Shown piece by piece: positions 58,419 through 64,000 of a DNA stretch of 64,000 nt. The stretch comes from JANWYQ01 sp034432445 (GTDB lineage: Bacteria; Chloroflexota; Anaerolineae; JAAEKA01): positions 1 to 64,000 of the forward strand of contig DAOUBX010000124.1 in assembly GCA_034432445.1 (NCBI GenBank). Direction: 5' to 3'. Every line of letters starts with the position of its first letter. Positions within the stretch are counted from its first letter, which is position 1. The notes under the pieces were generated by a model, which saw only the letters and a list, made by a program, of their open reading frames with translations, had not been told where the DNA came from and did not search any database. The position numbers and the translations under genes were made by a program.

Positions 58419-59375
58419 ATGCTTCAGCATAACCCCCCACGACGGAGCGTACTTGCCTCGGTGTTTGTCGCCGTAGTGCTGTTGGCGCTGGCGCTCTTTC
58501 AGTCTGTGTCGGCCGCTGCGACTGCGCCCCAGTCCACCGGTCCGGAACGGTGCGCTGTCTGTCATCGCGCTGAAACCCAGGACTGGCAGAACTCGCCCCA
58601 CGCGCAAGCCATCGACCCGCTTCATCATGATGCCTTGATCCGGGAATGCAACACTGCGGCGGGCGAAGATTGCACCTGTTTGACCTGCCACACCACCAAC
58701 TTCGACACCACTACCGAGCAATTTGCCACAGCCGGTGTCACCTGTGAGGCGTGCCACGGCGCCTATGTGGAAGGCCACCCGGAAAACGGCGTGATGCAGC
58801 TGAGCGTAGACTCGTCGGTGTGCAGCAATTGCCACGTGGACACCTATGAGGATTGGCGGCAGACACCCCACGCGCAGGCCGGGGTCCAGTGCATCGGTTG
58901 CCATCGCTCCCATTCACAAGATCTACGCCTGCAAGACGAGGTGTTGTGCAGATCCTGCCACCGCGACAGACTGGAAGACCCTGGTCACGTGGCTCACACC
59001 CGCACCGGCGTTAACTGCATCGACTGTCACACAACGCCGTCGGCCACCCATGGTGTAGCCCAAGCCGCCGCAGAGGGCGGCAATGCCCCCGTCCACGACT
59101 TCACCGTGGTTACTGACGTGTGTGCTGAGTGTCACCAGGACATGTTTCGCACCGCAAGCAGCGCAACAGCCCAGCAGGCATTCTACATCAGTGGCCCACC
59201 TGCAACCGTCAGCGAGGCTGCGACGGTGGTGGCTGCGGAAGCAAACCGACGCTGGCTGCAGAGCGCTACGGCCATCAGCTTCGGGCTAGGGCTGGGCATC
59301 GGTGGCATGGGTGGCATTGTATTCGTCCTCATCGTGGCGTTCATTCTGCAGCGACAACGGAGCGCCAAGATATGA
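58419..59375 (+). CDS. Octaheme c-type cytochrome with membrane anchors
   Basis: A 318-residue exported protein with an N-terminal signal/anchor (about 10-33) and a C-terminal helix (about 285-310). Eight CxxCH heme sites are visible: CAVCH, CLTCH, CEACH, CSNCH, CIGCH, CRSCH, CIDCH and CAECH. It resembles the NapC/NrfH-like or Hmc/Tmc-type multiheme proteins that carry electrons outside the membrane. AGGAGG precedes the ATG. It overlaps the FeS gene by ATGA and so belongs to a three-gene operon with FeS and NrfD subunits. Its partner terminal reductase or donor is unknown. Confidence 0.92.
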   Translation: MLQHNPPRRSVLASVFVAVVLLALALFQSVSAAATAPQSTGPERCAVCHRAETQDWQNSPHAQAIDPLHHDALIRECNTAAGEDCTCLTCHTTNFDTTTEQFATAGVTCEACHGAYVEGHPENGVMQLSVDSSVCSNCHVDTYEDWRQTPHAQAGVQCIGCHRSHSQDLRLQDEVLCRSCHRDRLEDPGHVAHTRTGVNCIDCHTTPSATHGVAQAAAEGGNAPVHDFTVVTDVCAECHQDMFRTASSATAQQAFYISGPPATVSEAATVVAAEANRRWLQSATAISFGLGLGIGGMGGIVFVLIVAFILQRQRSAKI

Positions 59376-60289
59376 GCACCCGCAAAGATACCTCCTCCCG
59401 CCGTGAGTTTCTCAAAACCGCCGGCGCTGGTGTTGCAACCTGGGTCATTGCCGGCGTTGCCGCCGACCCGGCTCAGGCCAGCAGCGAGCCAGCGTCAGAC
59501 GCCTATGGGATGTTGATTGACGTCACACGCTGCACGGGCTGCAACTCATGCGCGTTGGCCTGCAAGGAGACCAATGCGCTTCCGGATCCTGAGACCGTGC
59601 CTATCAAGCTGGACAGCGGCGCCTATTCCTACGTCGACGAACGCGAGGCCGCGATTGCTGCTTATCAGCGCCAATCCCAGTTTGTGAAGCGCCAGTGCAT
59701 GCACTGTGTGCATCCGGCCTGCGCTTCAGCCTGCACAGTGGGCGCGCTGCACAAGACGCCTGCAGGCCCCGTGGTCTATGACAGTCACAAGTGCATTGGC
59801 TGCCGTTATTGCCAGTACGCCTGTCCGTTCGGTGTGCCCACTTTTGACTGGAACAATCCTTTGGGGCTGATCCACAAGTGCCAGATGTGCGTCGAACGGC
59901 TGGCGCAAGGGGAGAAACCGGCCTGCGTGGCGGCCTGTCCGGCCGGTGCCATTCAGTTTGGATCGCGGCAGGAGTTGCTCAACCGGGCGCATGCCCAGAT
60001 CGCCAGCAACCCGGGCCGTTACATCGACCACGTGTATGGTGAGCACGAAGCCGGTGGCACGTCGGTTCTCTACCTGGCCGGTGTTCCCTTTGCCAGCCTT
60101 GGCCTGCCCGAGCTTGGCCCTGAGCCGATCTCGCGCTACGCGGAACCCGTGATGCGCGCCACGCCGTTCGTGGCTGCCACGGTAGCTTCAATGGCCGTGG
60201 CGCTCAACTGGCTAATGAAACGGCGTGAGCTTCATATGGCAGAAGTAGAAGCAGACGCCGTCAGGCAGGATGGAGGAACACGGCAATGA
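59372..60289 (+). CDS. Tat-exported four-cluster ferredoxin subunit (HybA/DsrO/PsrB-like)
   Basis: A 305-residue protein with a twin-arginine signal (SSRREFLKTAGAGVA near 8-22). Four [4Fe-4S] motifs follow: CTGCNSCALACKE, CMHCVHPACASAC, CIGCRYCQYACP and CQMCVERLAQGEKPACVAAC, as in HybA, PsrB and DmsB. A C-terminal helix (about 263-283) anchors it outside the membrane. It should shuttle electrons between the octaheme cytochrome and the NrfD quinone site. I chose ATG 59372, overlapping the cytochrome stop, because it gives the Tat signal; a longer upstream frame overlaps the cytochrome gene. Confidence 0.93.
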   Translation: MSTRKDTSSRREFLKTAGAGVATWVIAGVAADPAQASSEPASDAYGMLIDVTRCTGCNSCALACKETNALPDPETVPIKLDSGAYSYVDEREAAIAAYQRQSQFVKRQCMHCVHPACASACTVGALHKTPAGPVVYDSHKCIGCRYCQYACPFGVPTFDWNNPLGLIHKCQMCVERLAQGEKPACVAACPAGAIQFGSRQELLNRAHAQIASNPGRYIDHVYGEHEAGGTSVLYLAGVPFASLGLPELGPEPISRYAEPVMRATPFVAATVASMAVALNWLMKRRELHMAEVEADAVRQDGGTRQ

Positions 60290-61458
60290 CCACGAGCATC
60301 GTCACAGAACGCAAACCGGCCACAGACATTGGGCTGCCGGCTTTGGATAGCGGGATCGTCGTTGTCTTGTTGGCCTTGCTCACACTCGTCGGTGTCGTAG
60401 CCGGCGTTGTCCGTCTTCTCTTGGGTCTAGGGCCCACGACCAACCTGTCAGACGCTTACACGTGGGGCATTTGGATCGGCTTCGACTTCACCCTCATCGC
60501 ATTTGCCGGCGCAGGCTTCACCATGGCGTTCATTGTCCACGTCCTGCGCCAGCATCAGTACGGCGACGCAGTACGCCCCGCTATTCTGACCGGCCTGCTG
60601 GGCTATGTGGCTGTGCTTCTGCTTCTGGTCCTTGACCTGGGCCGCCCGGATCGTTTCTACAACTTCCTCTTGTATTGGAACGTCCACTCGCCCCTGTTTG
60701 AGATCAGCTGGTGCATCCTGCTCTACACAACGGTGCTGGTGATCGAGAGCAGCCCCTTCGCTCTGGAACGCTTGCAGCGGCACAAGCTGCTCCGGCTGGC
60801 CTTCAAGGTGCTGTTGCCCGTGTCAATCGTGGGCGTCATGCTGTCCACTCTGCATCAGTCCACCCTGGGCACGCTCTACCTGAACATGCCACACCGGCTC
60901 CACCCCTTGTGGTTCACGCCTATCTTGTCTCTCTTGTTCTTCGTCTCCTCGGTCATGTCCGGCCTCAGCATGGCGATCCTGGTGTACATGGCCGCAGCGC
61001 GCATCACCGGCCGTCCGATCAAAGAGGCGATCGTGCTGGGGTTGAGCCGCATTGTGGGCTGGGTCAGCGTTCTCTATGTGGCGCTAAAGGTTGCCGATCT
61101 GGCAATTGCCGGTGAACTCTCTCTGCTGTGGAACTCCGGCGTGCTTGGTTGGCTGATGGTGTTGGAACTGGCGGTTTTCGCTGCGTTGCCTGCGCTCTTG
61201 CTGTTGATGCCACGCTTGCGCTCCCGTCGCAGCGTGCAGATCGGCGCCCCCTTGCTCATTCTAGCCGGCGTGTTGTTGAACCGCTTCAGCGCCACGATGT
61301 TCGCCCAGAAGCTGCCGCCAGGAACCACCTACGTCCCCCACTGGCTGGAATGGCTATCGACTATCGGTGTCCTGGCCGGAGTCGCCCTGGCGTGGTATTT
61401 TGGTGTACGCTACTTAGTGATCTTCGACAGCCAGGCGGAGGCTAAGTATCACACGTAG
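60286..61458 (+). CDS. NrfD/HybB-type integral membrane quinone subunit
   Basis: A 390-residue protein with about ten membrane helices. It resembles HybB/DsrP/PsrC: TWGIWIGFDFTLIAFAGAGF near 60-80, DLGRPDRFYNFLLYWN near 118-133, SSVMSGLSMA near 222. Such proteins bind and reduce or oxidise quinone without carrying cofactors. It overlaps the ferredoxin gene by ATGA. Together the three genes encode a quinone-linked electron-transfer complex. No hydrogenase, polysulfide, DMSO or formate catalytic subunit is next to them. Confidence 0.93.
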   Translation: MTTSIVTERKPATDIGLPALDSGIVVVLLALLTLVGVVAGVVRLLLGLGPTTNLSDAYTWGIWIGFDFTLIAFAGAGFTMAFIVHVLRQHQYGDAVRPAILTGLLGYVAVLLLLVLDLGRPDRFYNFLLYWNVHSPLFEISWCILLYTTVLVIESSPFALERLQRHKLLRLAFKVLLPVSIVGVMLSTLHQSTLGTLYLNMPHRLHPLWFTPILSLLFFVSSVMSGLSMAILVYMAAARITGRPIKEAIVLGLSRIVGWVSVLYVALKVADLAIAGELSLLWNSGVLGWLMVLELAVFAALPALLLLMPRLRSRRSVQIGAPLLILAGVLLNRFSATMFAQKLPPGTTYVPHWLEWLSTIGVLAGVALAWYFGVRYLVIFDSQAEAKYHT

Positions 61459-61549
61459 ACAGTGCCTGCCAAGCAGCAACAGGGAGTGCGGCGGAGTTAG
61501 GCCGGCGTGCCAACGTTGGCTAGCCGCGTAGAGCGCGTAGAGATGGCAA

Positions 61550-61590
61550 AAGACCTCTTGCTCCGGCCCAATGCCGGGGCAAGAGGTCTT
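61550..61590. terminator. Bidirectional hairpin between convergent genes
   Basis: An 18-base stem, AAGACCTCTTGCTCCGGC against GCCGGGGCAAGAGGTCTT with one T-G pair, around the loop CCAAT. It lies between the NrfD and PHP genes, which converge, and is the strongest terminator in the window. Confidence 0.8.
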
Positions 61591-61597
61591 CTTGCAC

Positions 61598-63898
61598 CTA
61601 TTCCTCCAGCAATTGCAACCATTCTCCGCCCAGATCGGCCCAGCGCGCGCCGTAGAAGATGTGATCTTGCCCGCTAGGCGCACGATAGACAAGATCGACG
61701 GTCGTGTACGAGCGGCGCAGTGATCCCAGATTGCCCACCCATGTTACGGCGTTGTCGTCGAGCGGCCGGTCGTGATCGATGTGCATGCGCAGGGCATAAT
61801 GGCGGAGGCTGCCCTCCTTGAGCATATCGGGGGACCACAGCCGGCTTTCCACATGTTGATTGCCGAGGTTGTGGAACTTGAACAGCGGATCGGCGCCGTT
61901 TTCGCGCACTTCGACCACTTCTAGCCCGGAGCGTGGCAGCTCCACGCGCAGCAGGCTGGCCCAATCGTCGGGTAAGCTCTCGCAGGGTACGCTGCGGTAG
62001 AAGAGGTCTTTGCCATAGCGATTGCGAAAGACCAGGTCGCAGTGCAGCCCGTTGCTGGTCATGTATACCGCTTCCACACCCATGTTGCCGCGCCACCGGA
62101 TGCGTCGGTTGGACGGCAAGGTCTCCACCGTGGCGCCTGGAGGGGGGGCGCACTCAAAGAGCGGGTCCCACGCGGCGCTGACCCAGCTGACAGCCACAGC
62201 AAAGAACACATGGGAGATCTTGCCCGCTTCGTCGCGGAAAAGCAAATCACATTTAACGCGGCCGCGCTGGTCGTAAACCTCGTTGGTGCGGTAGATGCGC
62301 CACAGGCCCATTCGGCCATGCCACCGCGCCAGATGGTTGAGATCATCCATGCGCTGGCGGATCGCCAAGTAGTTCTTGATCGCGTACAGCCACACGCTGG
62401 TGGCGGTCTGTTCCGATGCCTGGCTCTCGCGGTTGGTGCGCAGGTCGATCACGCGGAAGTACTCTGTGTCGCCGCGCAAGGTCTGGCCGACGATTTCCAC
62501 GCCCGACTTAGGCTGTTCGATGCCGGGCGCCAACAACCGCACCTGGCCATCGGTGGGCATAGACCGGCTGGCATACTCGTCATCGGCGTGCAGCATGTCG
62601 ATGATATCAGCATGAGTGGCCAGCACCGTTTTGCCGCCGCGGCGCACATAGATCGACTTAACCCCGTCTTGCACCAGAAAACAGGGCTTGCGCTGCATTT
62701 CCTGCACTTCGATCTGCACGACGTCTTGCCCCTCATACTTGAGGATGTCTACTGACCACTCCGGCTGAGGAAAGACGCTCTCGCTGATGGCTGTTTGGAA
62801 GGCGCGCATGTCGCTCGACGCATCGGCGACTCCTTGCACCGGCACGTCAGGATCAGGGTCCAGCCCCAGATAGATGATGCCGCCGCCGCTGTTGGCTAAA
62901 GCTACCACGTGCTGGCAGGTTTCGGTCAGGTTATCGATGCAATTCGGGCAGAGGACGTGGTGATCGGAAGGGCCAGCCGTGCGTGCATCGGTAATGCGGT
63001 TGAACTGTGTCACATCGGAGACGTAGGGCACGCGCACGCGGTGGAAGTCGTTGCTGCGCAGCAGGTCGCGCAGCGCCTCGAAGGTGGGCTCTGGCAGCAG
63101 CATCTCCGTTGGACGGTCGCCAATGCCCCAGCGCCGCATCTGGGCGCCGGGGTCTTGCACCAGGCGATGGGCGTCGGAGCTTTGGATGCAATGCATGCGC
63201 CGCTCATAGCCCAGGTTAGTGCCGTCATACCAGCGCGGGCTGGCGAACCCCTGCAGGTGGGTGCTGTGAAAACCAGCGAACTCCAAGGCATCCAGATAGG
63301 GGCTTTGAGTAGCGCCTACGCGCGCAGCGCCGGTGGGCAGGTTGTTGGCAAATGCCAGCACGCCCGTGGGCGCGTTAATATGTGCGGCAATGGCAATGCC
63401 GCCGGCGTCATGAATGATTTTGTAGGATTCGAGATGGGCGCGCGTGCCGGGCAGCGAGGTCGTGCCCAGGTGCATCTTGTCGTAAGGTACGCCGAGCTCG
63501 TTGAGCACTGCTTTGATGTGCGAGATGCAGTCGGGCATCTTGGGCGAAAACAGGCCCAACACGTGAGAGCCAAAACTGGTGGTCAGCTCAAAGCCTGGCA
63601 GCAAAGTAATCTTGGCAAGAAGTCTTCTGTATTCGTTGAGCTCGGCTTGCTCTTGTTCGTTCAGCCGTCCACGTGCTTCCAGACGCTCCAAGAATTCGAT
63701 CTCGTCGAAAATCGCCTCGTAGCCGGCGATGGTGTTGTGATCCGTCAATGCTATGATGTCTAACCCGCGTCGCTCTGCCTCTCGAAGAATGTCCAGGTAA
63801 GTCACATCTTTGTCTACGTAATCTTCAGAGGCAGGCGTATGGATATGCAAGTCAACCCGACACCACCGCATCGCCTGCTGTTCTGCCTCTTTTTCCAT
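61598..63898 (-). CDS. PHP phosphoesterase fused to an AlbA_2-like domain
   Basis: A 766-residue soluble protein. The N-terminal PHP domain (about 8-300) carries the metal-site motifs DLHIHTPASED, LTDHNT, PGFELTT, AAHINAPT and QSSDAH. Next, about 320-450, is a stretch like AlbA_2/Schlafen domains: HVVALANSGGGIIYLGLDPD. The C-terminal part (about 450-766) has repeated beta-rich segments (FRDEAGKISHVFFAVAV, CDLVFRNRYGKDLFYRSV, VDLVYRAPSGQDHIFYGARW), three or more similar copies that may form a propeller or sandwich and that I do not recognise. AGGAG sits seven bases before the ATG. Nuclease or phosphatase plus nucleic-acid binding is plausible; defence or regulation is speculation. Confidence 0.78.
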   Translation of the reverse strand: MEKEAEQQAMRWCRVDLHIHTPASEDYVDKDVTYLDILREAERRGLDIIALTDHNTIAGYEAIFDEIEFLERLEARGRLNEQEQAELNEYRRLLAKITLLPGFELTTSFGSHVLGLFSPKMPDCISHIKAVLNELGVPYDKMHLGTTSLPGTRAHLESYKIIHDAGGIAIAAHINAPTGVLAFANNLPTGAARVGATQSPYLDALEFAGFHSTHLQGFASPRWYDGTNLGYERRMHCIQSSDAHRLVQDPGAQMRRWGIGDRPTEMLLPEPTFEALRDLLRSNDFHRVRVPYVSDVTQFNRITDARTAGPSDHHVLCPNCIDNLTETCQHVVALANSGGGIIYLGLDPDPDVPVQGVADASSDMRAFQTAISESVFPQPEWSVDILKYEGQDVVQIEVQEMQRKPCFLVQDGVKSIYVRRGGKTVLATHADIIDMLHADDEYASRSMPTDGQVRLLAPGIEQPKSGVEIVGQTLRGDTEYFRVIDLRTNRESQASEQTATSVWLYAIKNYLAIRQRMDDLNHLARWHGRMGLWRIYRTNEVYDQRGRVKCDLLFRDEAGKISHVFFAVAVSWVSAAWDPLFECAPPPGATVETLPSNRRIRWRGNMGVEAVYMTSNGLHCDLVFRNRYGKDLFYRSVPCESLPDDWASLLRVELPRSGLEVVEVRENGADPLFKFHNLGNQHVESRLWSPDMLKEGSLRHYALRMHIDHDRPLDDNAVTWVGNLGSLRRSYTTVDLVYRAPSGQDHIFYGARWADLGGEWLQLLEE

Positions 63899-64000
63899 AA
63901 GGAATCTCCTGGCTTTGGTCTTTGCGGCTTTATGCGATTGTACTGAATTTTGCTGCCAGAATAAGTAACCTACCTCCTTCTGCGGCCAAGTGGTCTGTCA
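63899..64000. promoter_or_regulatory. Upstream region of the PHP gene
   Basis: AT-richer than the rest, as expected for a promoter, and read toward the left. It contains AGGAG and no clear -35/-10 pair. No gene start is visible to the right edge. Confidence 0.3.

Noticed and set aside
59129..59371. A longer start for the ferredoxin gene inside the cytochrome gene
   Set aside because: It overlaps the cytochrome by more than 200 bases and hides the Tat signal, while ATG 59372 gives the ATGA overlap and the twin-arginine motif.

Overview
The window is GC-rich bacterial chromosome, most likely from a member of the Chloroflexota (Caldilineae/Anaerolineae/Ardenticatenia-like). I infer this from two very large DUF2298 (Chlor_Arch_YYY) membrane proteins, a TIGR03663-like glycosyltransferase ending in an NHL propeller, many extracytoplasmic enzymes with Pro/Thr linkers, and abundant short intergenic repeats. 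No rRNA, tRNA, CRISPR array or prophage is visible. Family names are read from the translations by recognition and were not searched.

Layout. 0.1-9.4 kb: a CBM48 protein, a ClpB-like AAA+ protein and an MFS transporter in one operon, then an S10 carboxypeptidase and convergent cytochrome P450, aldo/keto reductase and M20 peptidase genes. 9.8-22 kb: a secreted-protein and signalling region with a PL1-like lipoprotein, a frameshifted GH18 protein whose linker runs into an N-terminally truncated histidine kinase, a LuxR-type regulator, a lone receiver, a frameshifted surface protein, and a membrane-tethered phospholipase-D-type protein with four OB-like repeats. 22-24.2 kb: a decayed defence/toxin-antitoxin patch with a MNT nucleotidyltransferase, a HEPN start fused to a methyltransferase fragment, two more fragments of that methyltransferase, and a DUF6922/AbiEii pair. 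24.2-31.7 kb: hisD, hisC, hisB and hisH on one strand, interrupted by small cassettes (RHH, HNH, C39 peptidase, hicBA) and a DUF402 gene.

31.8-50.9 kb: a mostly same-strand run with an FFLEELY-like protein, an M24 aminopeptidase, a DUF348/G5/3D cell-wall protein, then four giant or large polytopic glycosyltransferase-like proteins and an AspT-type transporter. This looks like an envelope glycosylation locus. Heptamer and octamer repeats of intergenic type are inserted in frame into loops of the two DUF2298 proteins. 51-64 kb: a 1710-residue secreted subtilase with a VWA domain, a cupin with RNase HI, an operon of octaheme cytochrome, Tat-exported four-cluster ferredoxin and NrfD-type quinone subunit, and a PHP plus AlbA_2-like fusion protein.

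Several families of noncoding elements lie between genes: a 193-bp inverted-repeat element whose 88-bp arm also occurs in inverted orientation at the left edge of the window, a REP family with compensatory stem changes, and an element of about 275 bp inserted exactly in a REP loop. The best candidates for undescribed biology are the DUF2298 cluster with its coding repeats, the octaheme/FeS/NrfD complex lacking a catalytic subunit, the PHP-AlbA_2 protein, the PLD-OB protein and the C39 two-gene cassette.
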